From assembly GCA_963759115.1 (NCBI GenBank), contig CAVWXT010000006.1:1-64000 (forward strand): DNA of 64,000 nt, given 5' to 3'. Under the pieces are notes generated by a model, which did not search any database, was not told where the DNA came from, and saw only the letters and a program-made list of their open reading frames with translations. The position numbers and the translations under genes are program-made. Position 1 is the stretch's first letter, and the number at the start of each line of letters is the position of its first letter. The stretch is from CAVWXT01 sp963759115. GTDB taxonomy: Bacteria; Planctomycetota; Planctomycetia; Pirellulales; Thermoguttaceae. Shown piece after piece: positions 9,699 through 20,747 of the stretch.

Positions 9699-12600
9699 AT
9701 GCGCGCGACGATTGAGAAGGCGGAGCGGTTTCGCAAGCATCGCTGCCCGTCCAATTCGCGAAACCGCGCTGCACGCCGCGAAGTCTACAATCGCCGGCTC
9801 CGCTGCGAAATGCTCGAAGAGCGGCAAATGCTCGCGCCGGTCTCTTGGATCGGCGGCACGACCGGCTATTGGGACGTGGCCGCCAACTGGAGCAACGCTG
9901 CCGTCCCAAACTCGGCGACCGCCGTTTCGATCGCCACCAGCGGAGCGACGGTCACGATCCGGTCGGGCGATACCGCATCCGCCAGCAGCCTTACGGTGGC
10001 TGCCGGCAACACGCTCTCGATCGTCGTCGGCTCGCTGACCACGACCGCCGGATTGACCAATAGTGGAACGATCATCGTCAACCCAGGCTGCGACCTGACT
10101 GTGACCGGGAGTTACACCCAAGCCGCCGGGGCAGCGCTTTCGATGCCCGGCGGAGGCGATCCTACCCATCCGACGACGAACTGGATCGTCAATGCGGATT
10201 TCGAGTCGCCCGTCCGAAGCAACAGTACGACGCCGCCCGCGACCTGGTGGACCTGGGGTTCGTCCTACCTCAGCAGCCAATATGCCTACACCGGGTCGCA
10301 ATCGCTCGTCGTCACCGGGGCGAACTCCGGAGTCACCGAGCAGTTTGCGGCAACGCCCGGCAACTCCTACACGGCATCGGTCTACGCGATGACGCCGGCG
10401 ACTGATCCGCTCACCGGCAACGCGGCGGGCTACTTGCACTTGCAGTTCTTCGATTCGTCGGACAACCTGATCAGCTCCTACAACGCGCCCAATTCGATTA
10501 CCATTCTCACCGCCTCCAGCGCGACGGGCGGCCCGCTGGCCGGCAGCGTGGGCAATCAGGGGTGGAACCATTTCCATACGACGGCCGTCGCGCCGTCAGG
10601 CGCCGCCTATGTTCAGGCGCAAGTGGAAATCTACTCCCCCGGGGGCACTGCGGGCGGCTCGGTCTACTACGACGACGTCGAACTTGGGCCGGCCGCGCCG
10701 GGTCCTTCCCAATTCGTTGCCGGCAGTCTTTCCAATAGCGGCACGCTCACCGTAGGACCCACGAACACGGTGACGACGCGGCACGTTGACGCAAACCTCG
10801 ACGGGCACCCTCGACGTTCAACTGGGCGGCGCACCCTCTACGGGAAGTTTCGGCTTCGTCGCTGCCTCGGGGGCCGCGACGCTCGCCGGCACGCTCAAGT
10901 CGGAAATCGTCTACGGCTACTCGCCTTCGACGACCGACACATTCACCCCCATCGAGTTCGCCAGCGAATCGGGGAGCTTCGCCAGCGAAACGCTGCCGAG
11001 CGGTCCAGGATACCAGTTCAACGGCGCCGTTACCTTCACGAACGTCCTGATTGCCGCCGCCCCGACCACGCCGCTCAGCGCCACCGTCAACGCGTCGACG
11101 AGCCTGCACGCCGTCACGACCAACCTGCTGGGCATCAACATGACCTATTGGGACTCGAACGCCGTGACGGCTCAGACGCAGCAAATGGCGACCGCGGCGG
11201 GGCTCAATATGTATCGCTTCCCCGGCGGATCGTCTTCCGACGATTACCACTTCAATGTTGCGAACAATTACTATAACGGCGCCAAGAACTTCGTGCAGTT
11301 CGTCCAGTTCATCACCGCGGTCGGCGGTACGGGCCTGGTCACGCTCGACTACGGTTCGGGAAGCCCTCAGGAAGCGGCCGCCGAACTGGCCTACCTGGAC
11401 GGCTCGCCCGCGGATACGACGCCGATCGGAAACGGAATCGAGTGGAACGATGCCACGGGCCAGTGGCAGACCGTCAATTGGGGAACGGTCGGGTCCTGGG
11501 CCGCGCCTGCGCGGGGCATCGCCGCTGGCGCAGGACGACGGCCTCAATTTCCTGCGAATCGCTCATCCGGCCGCTTTCACCGACATCAAGTATTGGGAGG
11601 TCGGCAACGAAGACTATGGAAGCTGGGAAATCGATCACCACGGTACGCTGACCCCCGGCGGCGCCAGCACCGGCGCCGCGCACGACCCGGCCACCTACGC
11701 GGCCTTCGCCCAGCAATTCGCCGTCGCTGGCCAATGAGATTCAGGCCACGGCCGGACTGCCGCAGGTCTCGATCGGCATCGACAGCGGCGACCCCACCGG
11801 CGGAAGCGACAACAATTGGACGAAGAATGTCCTGGCGGATGGGCTGGCCCTCGGACTGGTGCCCGGTTTCATTTCCGACCATAGCTATATGCAGGGGCCG
11901 GGCGCCGAGAGCGATTCGTTCCTGCTCCGATAACACCGTGTCGGACAGCGGCAGCATCTTCGATTGGACCACGCGGTATGCCGACTATCAAACCATGCTC
12001 CAGCAAACGCTGGGGAGCCAGGCGCCGAACGTGCAGGTTATGGCAACTGAATTCAATTCGGTTTACTCCAACCCCGGCAAGCAGACGACCAGCCTGGTGA
12101 ATGGATTGTTCGTGGCCGATTCACTGGGAAGCCTCTTGGACAGCGGCTACACCGGCGGCTTCGTCTGGGACCTGCGAAACGCTTGGGACACCGGCGAGAA
12201 CAACAGCAACCTGCTCTACGGCTGGCGGCAAGGGGGCGACTATGGGCTGTTGGGCGATCCGAACGGAAACAGCCCTCCGGCCACGGGCCCCTACGTTGCG
12301 TATCCCGGCTATTATGCGTTGCAATTGGCATCCAAAATCATTCGCAGCGGCGGCCAGGTGGTGTCGGCCACGAGCAACTACAGCGACTTGAAGGTCTACG
12401 CGGTCAAGGAATCGTCCGGCGATCTGGCGATTTTGGTGATCAACGTCAATCCGGCCGCCAGTCTGACCGAGCAATTCGATCTGACGGGCTTTCAGCCGGG
12501 CGGCTCGGCCCAGGTCTGGCAATATGGCGAGACCCAGGACACGGCCCAGAGCCATAGTGTCACCGGAGCGTCGGCCCTGGCCAGCGCGAGCACGAGCGTG

Positions 12601-14641
12601 AGCCTCAGCGGGAGCAATTTCAGCTACACCTTTCCTGCCTATTCGATGACCGTTCTGGATCTTTCGCCGCCTCCAAGCCTCAGCGGCCCCTCCGCGGCGT
12701 CGGTGGGGCACACGCGGAATCTGGCCTTCAGCGGTGCGACCGCAATCTCGGTGAGCGATGCAGCGGCGACCGGTTCGACGATCGACGCGGTCGCGTTAAG
12801 CGTCCATAGCGGCACGCTCGGCGTGAGCCTCGGCGGAGGAGCGACGATCATCGCTGGATCGAGCGGCAGCGCCAGCCTGACGCTCAGCGGGACTTTGACG
12901 CAGTTGAACGCGGCCTTGGGCACCTTGGTTTATTCGGCTCCCGCGACCGGCGCTTCGGACACGCTTAGCGCGACCGCGACGGACGGCATCGCGTCGAGCG
13001 CGCCGCTGGCCACGACGATCACCCTGACCAACATTGCGCCGACCGTGGTGGTGGGCACGCCGTCGAGTCCGCAGAGTGGGAACGTGACGATCAGCTACAC
13101 GTTGGCGGACGCGGAGTCGGACCCGTGCAGCATCCTGGCGCAGTACAGTCCGGACGGCGGCAGCACCTGGAACACGGCCACGGCCGGTTCGGGCGGGGAT
13201 GGAACGACGGGCTTAATCTCCAGTCCCGGCGGGACTTCCCACACGTTCGTGTGGACCAGCGGCAGCGACATCGTCAACGTCAACAACACGAACGTGGAGT
13301 TCCGCATCACGCCCAGCGACACGGCGGTGGGGACGGCTGGCACGACGGCGGCCTTTACGGTGAACAACCACCTTTCGACCATTACCGGCCGCCACATCTT
13401 CTACAACAACTCGAAGTGGGACGCGGACCCGGCCAACCCCAATGGAGACCCCGCCGCCAACGCCTATGACGACAACGCCATCGCCCCGGAGAACTCCAGC
13501 GATCCGCACCTGAGCAAGGCGGCCCTCCTGCCCGGCCAAACCGCCACCTTCAATAACTACACCAGCTACAGCCTGGGCATCAACGGCATCATGGTCGATT
13601 TCGACCATCTGCCGGGCGCCGTCACGGCCGCCGATTTCGAGTTCAAGATGGGCAACACCACGACGCCCGACACCTGGGTGCCCGCCCCGGCCCCGCTAAG
13701 CGTCACCGTCCGGCAGGTCAACGGCGTGGACCGGGTGACGATCATCTGGGCCGACAACGCCATTCAAAACACCTGGCTCCAAGTGACCGTGAAGGCCACG
13801 GCCAATACGGGCCTGGCCCAAAACGACGTGTTCTACTACGGCAGCGCCGTGGGCGAGTCGGGCGACTCCGCCACCAACACGCTGGTCAACAGCGCCGATG
13901 ACGTCGGGGCCCGGCTGAATCCGTACACGCCGTTCAACCCGGCCGCCATCGACAATCCCTACGACTACAACCGCGACCGGCTGGTGAACTCGGCCGACCA
14001 GGTGATTCCGCGATACAATGCCACGACACCGTGGACGATGTTGAAGCTGATCACCGCGCCGGCGGTGGTGGCCACGGACGACGCGGCGGCCACCGACAAG
14101 GCCACGGCCGTGCCGATCGCCGTGTTGAGTAACGACCGCAACGTCGGCGGCGGGGCGTTGAGCGTGTCTCGCGCGGATGCCGCCAGCAGCCTGGGGGCGT
14201 CGCTTGCGATCAACGCCGATCAGACGATTCGTTACGATCCGAGTGTTTCCACGACCTTGCAGGCGTTGTTGGCCGGCCAATCGCTGTCGGGCGCGTGTAC
14301 CTACACGATCCAGGACAACAAGGGGCTGGCCGACACGGCGACGGTGAATGTATTGGTCAGCGGCATGAATGAAGCGCCCAGCGCCGAAACTGGCGCTCAA
14401 CGCGGTTGGCACTCAAAGTGCGGCCGCCTCCACCTATCCGGCCGTGATCATTCGGCCGACAGCCTCGGCTGCCGTTGCCGCCCACGATGCGGCCCTCAAC
14501 TCAGTCAATCTGGCTGCCGCGTTGGGCTACCTGCGGTGGCTTGATGAGTTCGATCTGCTGGGCAGCGACAGCCGAAAGTCGGAGAAGGACAACTCGATCT
14601 TTGAGGCCGTGGATGCGGTACTGAGCGGCTCGGCCCTCTGA
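9699..14641 (+). CDS. Giant secreted glycoside hydrolase (clan GH-A, GH51/GH39-like) with planctomycetal LEERQML start and dockerin-like tail, frameshifted
   Basis: About 1,640 residues once bridged. LEERQML at residues 39-45 after a basic leader is the planctomycetal surface-protein motif. A carbohydrate-binding/beta-sandwich part (residues about 50-350) includes NADFESPVRS...WWTWGSSY. The catalytic part (11090-12660) has MYRFPGGSS, YWEVGNEDYGSW (acid/base in GNE) and VMATEFNSVYSNPG (likely nucleophile), typical of clan GH-A arabinofuranosidase/xylosidase families. Ig/cadherin-like repeats follow, then a dockerin-like pair (NTLVNSADDVGARLN; DYNRDRLVNSADQVI), and a C-terminal AHDAALNSV...FEAVDAVL segment common in these proteins. 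Breaks lie near 10785, 11510, 11735, 11930 and 14390. The role is probably cell-surface plant or algal polysaccharide cleavage; the exact substrate is not determined. Confidence 0.75.
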
Positions 14642-14852
14642 TTGCCAGTTATCTTGGCCATCGGCGCGCCCTGCATTCCCAACATTAGATGGAACCCCGG
14701 AGAAGCGCCGGGCCGGCCTTTCCAGCCCTCGGATAACAGCGGCGCTCTATTTACTCTGCCGCTTCGGGCTGCCCTGCCAATGCAAGTGAATATTGCTTCC
14801 CGTGGGGATCGTGTACCACAGCAAGTGGCTGCGTCGCTGGAGCGTGTCAGCT

Positions 14853-16263
14853 TCAGCGAGCACGGCGAGAGACCGCGTAGCCCAGCCCGCAGGCGGCCAG
14901 CGCGGCCAGCAACGCGACCGATGACGGCTCGGGCACGCCCGCGATCGTCAGGCCGTCGATGGCGAAGTTGGCGCTCGCGTCCACATTCTGCAGGTCGGAC
15001 CAGTTCGTCCCGTTGTCGCTGAAGAAGCTCTCGCCCGGCAAAGCGGTCGTCGTCACCCAGGGGTCAGCGTTGCCCCCCGTCACCACGGAGACGTTGGTGT
15101 TGCCGTCGTTGGCCTGCTGGCCGTTGCTGGTTTGCAGTTCGATGTAGAAGTCCTGGCCTTGCGGCAGCGGCACCAGGCTGGGCAGGTCGACCGTGTGAAA
15201 GCCCTCGTGGGCTATCGTGCCGGACGTGGTCGTGGCCAACTGCCCCAGCACGCCGTTCTGGAACTGCTTGTAGATGTTGACCGTGTAGCCGACGTTGTCG
15301 TCGGTGGTGTAGAAGCTGACGGCCGTGAGCGATCCGTCCTCGTTGGACGTGAAATGGTTGAAGGCGTAGGCGTGAGGCTGCTGACCGGTCCAGCCAAGGT
15401 CGTTGTGGTAGTAGATCTCCTGGAAAGTGTTCGGCACGACGTTGTGGAAAGAAACGGCGCCCATGTTTTGTGCGCCCGTATCCGGGCTGTCGTGACCGCA
15501 ATAGAAGTCGTTGTACGAAATCCCGAAATGTTGAGTGGAGCCGCCCCAACTATTGCGGATGAGCCAGGCGCCGGTGCCCCCGGCGGTCACCCAGTTGTCG
15601 TCCCAGCCGACGATGGCCACGGAGTGGTTGGGCTGGCCCGCGCCAGCGGAGACCGACTTGGTAGGTCGAAGAGGCGCCCCAATGGCCGCTCGGCGCCGTA
15701 CCAGGTGCCGGTGTCGTACGCCCAGCAGGTAGCCACGGCGCCGTAGGTGAGGATCGCGTTCTTGATGTCAGCTGACGCTATGCAACCAATCGATGTCGCG
15801 GACGTAATAGGAGGCCGCTGGACGCGATGCGCGGGGAGGAGGGCTGGGAGTGGTCGAATTGGGGTACGGATCGGTCCCGGCCAGGAGCGTGCCGCCGGTG
15901 CCACTGGGATCACTCCAATAAGGCGCCTGAGAGTTGAGCAAGGGCCCGTCGCCGCGGGCGAAATAGGCCGACGGACAACATGTAGCTGCCGCCGCCGTTC
16001 AAGGGATCGACGGCGCCGCCATACCCGCTGTGCCAGGCCAGATCGCGTTCGGAGAGGCCATCGGTGGACTGGGGCAAGAGGCCCTCCTTGATCAGATTCG
16101 ATTCCACGGAGGCCATCGTGCCGAACGTCCAGCAGGTGCCGTAACCATCCTGATTGCGATAGTTCGGCTCCAGGCCGTTTTCCTGCAGGCCGTACCAAGT
16201 CTGTCCCCACGCGGCGGAGGCCGCCAGCACGAGGAGCACCGCCAGACACCAGGAGCGTTTCAT
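14853..16263 (-). CDS. Papain-like (C1) cysteine peptidase with PEP-CTERM anchor, frameshifted
   Basis: The ATG at 16263 gives a signal peptide (MKRSWCLAVLLVLAASAAWG). Catalytic-cysteine motif GTCWTFGTMASVES is near 16120, catalytic histidine in HSVAIVGWDDNW near 15620, and asparagine motif LIRNSWGG near 15550, the C1 peptidase order. After a beta-sandwich region the protein ends GVPEPSSVALLAALAACGLGYAVSRRAR in sense: the PEP motif, one membrane segment and an arginine cluster, i.e. a PEP-CTERM sorting signal. Breaks near 15640 and 15950 separate the N- and C-terminal parts. It is convergent with the glycoside hydrolase gene. Family assignment is strong; the substrate is unknown. Confidence 0.82.
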
Positions 16264-16284
16264 CGGACCTTCTCCCTTGATCAA

Positions 16285-16455
16285 TGTCTTGTGTACTACT
16301 CCGCAACGGGCCTGAAACATGCCAACGGCACCTGGCAGCCCTACTTCAGCCCTGCGGAGATCCAGGCCGGCATGCTGGTTGCCGTCACGGCGGTCAAGCT
16401 CGCCGAGGATCAGCAGAAGCAGAACACGGGTACGAGCCAGTCCGCGAGCCAGTAG
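16285..16455 (+). pseudogene. Possible C-terminal gene remnant
   Basis: An open stretch reading TGLKHANGTWQPYFSPAEIQ...VTAVKLAEDQQKQNTGTSQ has protein-like composition, but there is no plausible start: upstream it runs through the 5' end of the peptidase on the other strand. It may be the tail of a broken gene or chance. Confidence 0.22.
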
Positions 16456-16537
16456 TATTGCAGCGGTCTATGGTGAGCCTTTTGTTTCCTCTTGTTTGTT
16501 TCTCTTTGCGTTGGTGCCGGACAAGGAGCGTATCGTC

Positions 16538-16930
16538 ATGCCCTTACTAGGACTCGATGGGCCCTGGAAACTTGATGCTGGCACAATTGACGCTGTTGTT
16601 GTCAAGAAACGGCCGGGGAATTTTGCACTCGGCAATACTGACAAAGACCACGTCTTTGAGGTTAGTCGCGTCGGGCGATCCGACTACGATCTCAATGGCC
16701 GCCTGCACTTCTACGTTGGAGACTACCAACAGTTTAAGGCAGGATATGCCAGTTCAACCAAGGCCGCCTTTGAGAAAGAGTGCCACAACTACCACGATTT
16801 CAGCCCACCGGACAACAAGATTCATCCTGACCGACCGGAAGGGACGAGCTGGAAATGCCCTCGGTGCAATGTGTTTGATCAGCAGTCCGGCACACTTTCA
16901 CCAAGCGGCAAACAGTCAGGTGCGGCGTGA
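16538..16930 (+). CDS. Small conserved protein with GIY-YIG-like pattern
   Basis: 130 residues from ATG 16538 (MPLLGLDGPWKL). A segment PGNFALGN...FEVSRVGRSDYDLNGRL, followed by AAFEKECHNYHDF, has the spacing of a GIY-YIG nuclease core: GxY/YxG strands, a helix arginine and a later glutamate. The catalytic tyrosines are replaced, however (F in the first, R in the second). The C-terminus has HPDRP...WKCPRC, a half zinc-knuckle. It belongs to a small conserved family of unknown function as far as I recall. It stands alone between the peptidase and the MBL-fold gene. The gap 16931-17430 shows no gene I can support. Confidence 0.6.
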   Translation: MPLLGLDGPWKLDAGTIDAVVVKKRPGNFALGNTDKDHVFEVSRVGRSDYDLNGRLHFYVGDYQQFKAGYASSTKAAFEKECHNYHDFSPPDNKIHPDRPEGTSWKCPRCNVFDQQSGTLSPSGKQSGAA

Positions 16931-17430
16931 CTGATCGCCGGAAACTGAGCGACGGCATGTCGTTTTGGCCACGAGGCTCAACGATACGCCTCACGAGAAG
17001 ACGCCTTGGTTGTCAGCAAAGGTTCGGCTCAAGAGCAGCCGGCCGGGATGCTCGAACTTCTTCTGTGGTGGCTGACGCGCCCTCCTGTTCATTACCGCAG
17101 CCGCAAGCCTCCCGTCATCCCATAAACTCAACCGTATGCCGAGACGCGTCGAAAATCCGCCCGTTGATGACACAACCGGGTGCGCCCGTCCCTCCATACA
17201 TATTCTTGGGATCATGCCTGAGCCGAGGACTGCCGAGTCGCCATCTGACGCCGAATGTCAAGACCTGAAATCGCCGGCATCCTCTGTCCAGACCGACCCC
17301 TTAAGTTGCAGGAACTCGATCCAGAGGACATACTGTACGCACAGGTTTCCCCGGCTCCACGGATGAAGTGCGTGCGAAGGACAAGTGACGGTGACAGTCT
17401 GAGGTCTGGACCATTCTGGAAGGAGATGCC

Positions 17431-18444
17431 ATGAGAACCCTCTTTGTCGTTGCCATTACGTTTCTGTCGGCTTCCCTGGCCTTGGCCGCCGATACGTTGG
17501 ACGTCTACGTCGTCGATACCGAGGGAGGCAAGGCGATGATCCTGCTGACGCCCGACGGCGAGACGATGCTCGTCGATGCCGGCTATCCGACCCCGGACGA
17601 CCGGGACACGAAGCGGATTGTCGAGGTCGCCCAGGCCGCCGGAATCAAGCAATTCGACTACATCGTGGCCACCCACTACGATGCCGACCACTGCGGCAAC
17701 ATTCCCCGGGTGGATGCCCGGATACCAGGCAAGGTCTTCGTGGACCACGGCGAGCCCATCCCCACGTTGAATGCCGGGAGCCGAAGGAGCAACTACGAGC
17801 CCTATGTGAAGGCGATCGGCGAGCGGAAGCGGATGTCGGTCAAGCCGGGTGACGTGATCCCGATGAAGGGACTTCGGATCACGGTCGTCACGGCGGGAGG
17901 CAAGGCGATCTCGAAGCCGCTTCCCGGCGCCGGCCAGCCGAACGAATCGGCCCCCGCCAGCCGCCCCACCTACCAGGACCGCGACGACAATGCCGGCTCG
18001 ATCGGCCTGTTGTACGAGTTCGGCAAGTTCCGCATGCTCGATCTCGCGGATCTGCTTTCGCCGATCGAGTACGATCTCGTGTGCCCCAAGAACCTCGTCG
18101 GCACGGTGGACCTGTTCATGGTGAGCCATCACGGCCTGAAGGTGTCGAACTCGAAGTTTCTGGTACACGCCTTGCGTCCCAAGGTGGCGCTGATGAACAA
18201 CGGGGCCCGCAAGGGCGGCGACCCTGAGACGCTGGACATCCTGAAGAACTCTCCGGGCCTGCAGGACCTTTGGCAGTTGCACTATTCCAACGCGGGCGGC
18301 CAGAAGAATGCCCCAGCAGACTTCATCGCCAACCCGACAGAACCGTGCGAGGGGAAGCTGATCAAGGTGACCGTCCGGCGCGACGGCGCCTTCACCGTCA
18401 CCAATACTCGGAACAATTTCTCCAAGACGTACAAGCCGCAATAG
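17431..18444 (+). CDS. Secreted metallo-beta-lactamase-fold hydrolase (ComEC/Rec2 type)
   Basis: 337 residues. AAGGAG sits six bases before the ATG. The signal peptide MRTLFVVAITFLSASLALAA is followed by DTEGGKAMILLTPDGETMLVDAGY, the strand-loop before the metal site, and THYDADHCGN, an MBL-fold HxxxDH motif (two zinc ligands). MVSHHGLKVSNS supplies another histidine, and an aspartate ligand could be MLDLADLL. The layout is that of exported MBL proteins related to the ComEC C-terminal domain, which often act as nucleases or phosphodiesterases. The true substrate is unknown. It is the only gene in its transcription unit; a composite palindrome follows at 18522. Confidence 0.8.
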   Translation: MRTLFVVAITFLSASLALAADTLDVYVVDTEGGKAMILLTPDGETMLVDAGYPTPDDRDTKRIVEVAQAAGIKQFDYIVATHYDADHCGNIPRVDARIPGKVFVDHGEPIPTLNAGSRRSNYEPYVKAIGERKRMSVKPGDVIPMKGLRITVVTAGGKAISKPLPGAGQPNESAPASRPTYQDRDDNAGSIGLLYEFGKFRMLDLADLLSPIEYDLVCPKNLVGTVDLFMVSHHGLKVSNSKFLVHALRPKVALMNNGARKGGDPETLDILKNSPGLQDLWQLHYSNAGGQKNAPADFIANPTEPCEGKLIKVTVRRDGAFTVTNTRNNFSKTYKPQ

Positions 18445-18521
18445 GGGCCGACAACGGGCAGGATCGACCCCGTTCACCAGGCCGATGGCTTTGTTGTTAC
18501 ACGTAAGTCTCTGCGGTTTCT

Positions 18522-18717
18522 GACCCGTAGGGTCATTTGACAATAGCCCAGCGATTCATCGCTGGGTAGCCGGGCGCGGCCCCCCGATGCCGTCCCGTAG
18601 GGACGGTTGAACCGACAACGTGATTTCGGCCGTCCCTACGGGACTTGTTGAGCCGGATGTGGGCGTTTCCTCACCAGCAGTGAACTGCTGGGCTACTGTC
18701 AAATGTCCCTACGGGAC
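18522..18717. repeat. Composite nested palindrome (CCCGTAGGGAC family)
   Basis: Outer arms of about 31 bp (GACCCGTAGGGTCATTTGAC... versus the reverse complement of ...GTCAAATGTCCCTACGGGAC) match at all but about three positions. Inside lie three further hairpins: CCCAGCGATTCATCGCTGGG, a CCGTCCCGTAGGGACGG / CCGTCCCTACGGGAC pair, and CAGCAGTGAACTGCTG. The whole forms a roughly 196-bp BIME-like block. Confidence 0.8.
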
Positions 18718-18938
18718 AAAGATGTGGGTAGCGACAACTGCTTGAAGTTAGGGCGACGATGTTGGAGCGACAGTTGTACTGTGGCGCGGGGCGGCAGTGC
18801 AACTTCCACCCCGACACTCTCTTACCACTGCGACCCTAGCGTCCTCGTTCGAGAATGAACCGGGGCACCGGCCTCGACCGTTACTGAACCCTTCGGCGGC
18901 GTGCTCCGTACTGGGGACTGGAGCACGAGGGTCAGGCC

Positions 18939-19160
18939 ATGAGCAACGACAAAATGATCGCCGAGGACGGTGTGTTGATCGGTCGCGACCACTGGGACGT
19001 ACCGGTCCGGGTCGAGTTGCGGTCCTACCTGCGTTTCAGCCGCCGCTTGGACAGCCAGTTGCGGCGGCTGGTGGTTCGCTGGGGGCACGTTGCATCCCCC
19101 AAAGCACGGGGGGCGATTGCCGCAAGAGAGCAGGCAAGTGTTTTCCCCCAACCTAAGTAA
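18939..19160 (+). CDS. Small basic protein of unknown function
   Basis: 73 residues starting MSNDKMIAEDGVLIGRD. A basic central helix (SYLRFSRRLDSQLRRLVVRWG) is followed by ASPKARG. I do not recognise a family. Codon composition looks coding, but no clear ribosome site is visible beyond GAGGGT 16 bases upstream. It could be a real small gene or chance. Confidence 0.35.
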   Translation: MSNDKMIAEDGVLIGRDHWDVPVRVELRSYLRFSRRLDSQLRRLVVRWGHVASPKARGAIAAREQASVFPQPK

Positions 19161-19233
19161 AAGCATTGGGGCGACCGGTTGAGGGCCACCCCAACAAAGG
19201 CATTGTGCGTCGGTTGCCGCTCCTTCGACGCCA

Positions 19234-20256
19234 CTATTTGCCTTTCTTTTCCAGTTCTTCCAGCTTCGTGAGCCGATGGTCTTGGACGAAGGTGGCCTTG
19301 GAGCCATCATCCAGAACCGCTTCATAGGTGTAATACGTGTCGTTTTTCGGACCCAAGAGTTCCCGCCTTCCCTCGCGAATCGCCTTGAGATGGTCTTGCC
19401 AACTCATTACCTGCATCTGCTTTGGCTCTTTGGCGGCTTCAACGGTCGCCTGCGCCGTGTCGGAAACGTGCCGAACGTCGAGCTTCTCGTTGGAGCCCAC
19501 GTCTCGGCAAATCCAGTCGTCGATCGTGTTCACGTCGATCAATCGGAAGTTGCCCGCCACGACGGCCTTGTAGATCTTCTCAGTTTGTTCCTGCTGTTTT
19601 TGCCGATAATCGTCCCAAGAAGTCACGGTTTCCAGAGGAAGGTCGACAGTCATTGCTCCCTGGCTGCCGTCAGCGAAAGCAAAGGTGTACACGTAGCATT
19701 TTTGGCCGAGGAATTCCCGGATTTTCTCGAACTTGTACTTCTTTTCCGCGATGAGTTTGTTCTGCTCCTCGTGGTGGCGTTTAGCCCTTTCCACAGCGTT
19801 GGGACCCAAATCACCGGGATCGCTGGAAATGATTCCCGATGTAGTCTCCCACCCTCCCAGATCCAGAGTTGCGCCGTTTGGCAGCGTGACCGATCGTCCG
19901 GGATAGGACTCTAGGGTGATTGACACTCCGTTCCACTTCACGTAGAGCCTCTCGGCTGCCCAGCCGGTGCCGATCAGCACGGCCGCCAGCACGAAGCCCG
20001 CGGCCAGCTTCATCATCGGCGGCATTCTCGCAAACCAGGACCTTCTCATGTTCTCTTCCTTTCCCAGCGTGGGTTTTGACTGTTCCGGCCCCTCGCACAG
20101 CATGGGAATACCCAGAGTGCGCACGATGACGCCTTCGACGCTGACGTCTTCCGGCTCATCGCGACGGATTTCGTCGATGGCCGCGCGGACAATGCGGGAA
20201 AACTCCCCATCGCCATTTGCGGCCAGGCGGTCATGCTTGTCGGTTTTCACTGTCAA
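19234..20256 (-). CDS. Membrane-anchored anti-sigma-like protein
   Basis: About 340 residues. A TTG at 20256 overlaps the sigma stop; a GTG at 20250 (VKTDKHDRL) is an alternative. Residues 1-70 form a soluble segment, MKLAAGFVLAAVLIGTGWAAERLYV (about 80-105) is a single membrane span, and the rest is an extracytoplasmic domain with VTLPNGATLDLGGW and FGQ/YVYTFAFADGSQGA blocks. Overlap with the ECF sigma gene and the one-span topology suggest it holds the sigma factor inactive until an external signal. No zinc-binding HxxxCxxC motif is present, so the anti-sigma role is inferred from position. Confidence 0.7.
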   Translation of the reverse strand: MTVKTDKHDRLAANGDGEFSRIVRAAIDEIRRDEPEDVSVEGVIVRTLGIPMLCEGPEQSKPTLGKEENMRRSWFARMPPMMKLAAGFVLAAVLIGTGWAAERLYVKWNGVSITLESYPGRSVTLPNGATLDLGGWETTSGIISSDPGDLGPNAVERAKRHHEEQNKLIAEKKYKFEKIREFLGQKCYVYTFAFADGSQGAMTVDLPLETVTSWDDYRQKQQEQTEKIYKAVVAGNFRLIDVNTIDDWICRDVGSNEKLDVRHVSDTAQATVEAAKEPKQMQVMSWQDHLKAIREGRRELLGPKNDTYYTYEAVLDDGSKATFVQDHRLTKLEELEKKGK

Positions 20257-20747
20257 GTCTCCGCTCTTCTCAAAAGCCTTGCCATCGAGGCCGTGAGTCG
20301 TTCACGGGCCTTGTGCAACGCGGTCGCAACCGCACCCTCTTGAATGCCCAGGGCGTCGGCAATCTGATGGTTCGATCTCCCCGCCAAGTGGCAGAGGCAA
20401 AAGACCTCGGACTGCTGACGCGGCAATTTGGTGATCTCGCAGCGGAGGCGATCGGCCAACTCCCGTGCCTCGGCCAACCGCGAAGGATCGTCCGCCGAGC
20501 TGGCCGGGCCGGCTTCCGACAGCGACACGGTAGTTTTCCGTGTCCGAAGGTGGTCCAGCGCGCCGTTGAACACGAAACGGTGCAACAGGCCGCCCCAGTT
20601 GCGTACTTCCTCCCGCTGCTGATACTCGTAGGCATTCAGAAATGCCTCTTGTACGAGTTCCTCCGCATCGGCCGACGAGCCCACGATGCGCATGGCGAGC
20701 CGCAGCATGTCTCGGGCGTGTTCGCGGACAATCTGGTCCCAATCCAT
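20253..20747 (-). CDS. ECF-type RNA polymerase sigma factor
   Basis: 164 residues. Region 2 reads DAEELVQEAFLNAYEY and the region 4 helix-turn-helix reads GRSNHQIADALGIQEGAVATALHKARERL. SLSEAGPASSADDPS forms the linker. Its stop overlaps the start of the membrane protein gene, so the two are co-transcribed and translationally coupled. It probably drives a stress or envelope regulon including its own operon, an inference from the family. Confidence 0.9.
   Translation of the reverse strand: MDWDQIVREHARDMLRLAMRIVGSSADAEELVQEAFLNAYEYQQREEVRNWGGLLHRFVFNGALDHLRTRKTTVSLSEAGPASSADDPSRLAEARELADRLRCEITKLPRQQSEVFCLCHLAGRSNHQIADALGIQEGAVATALHKARERLTASMARLLRRAET

Noticed and set aside
16991..17215. Small - strand frame in the 16931-17430 gap
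   Set aside because: No ribosome site, family resemblance or coding composition that I can defend.
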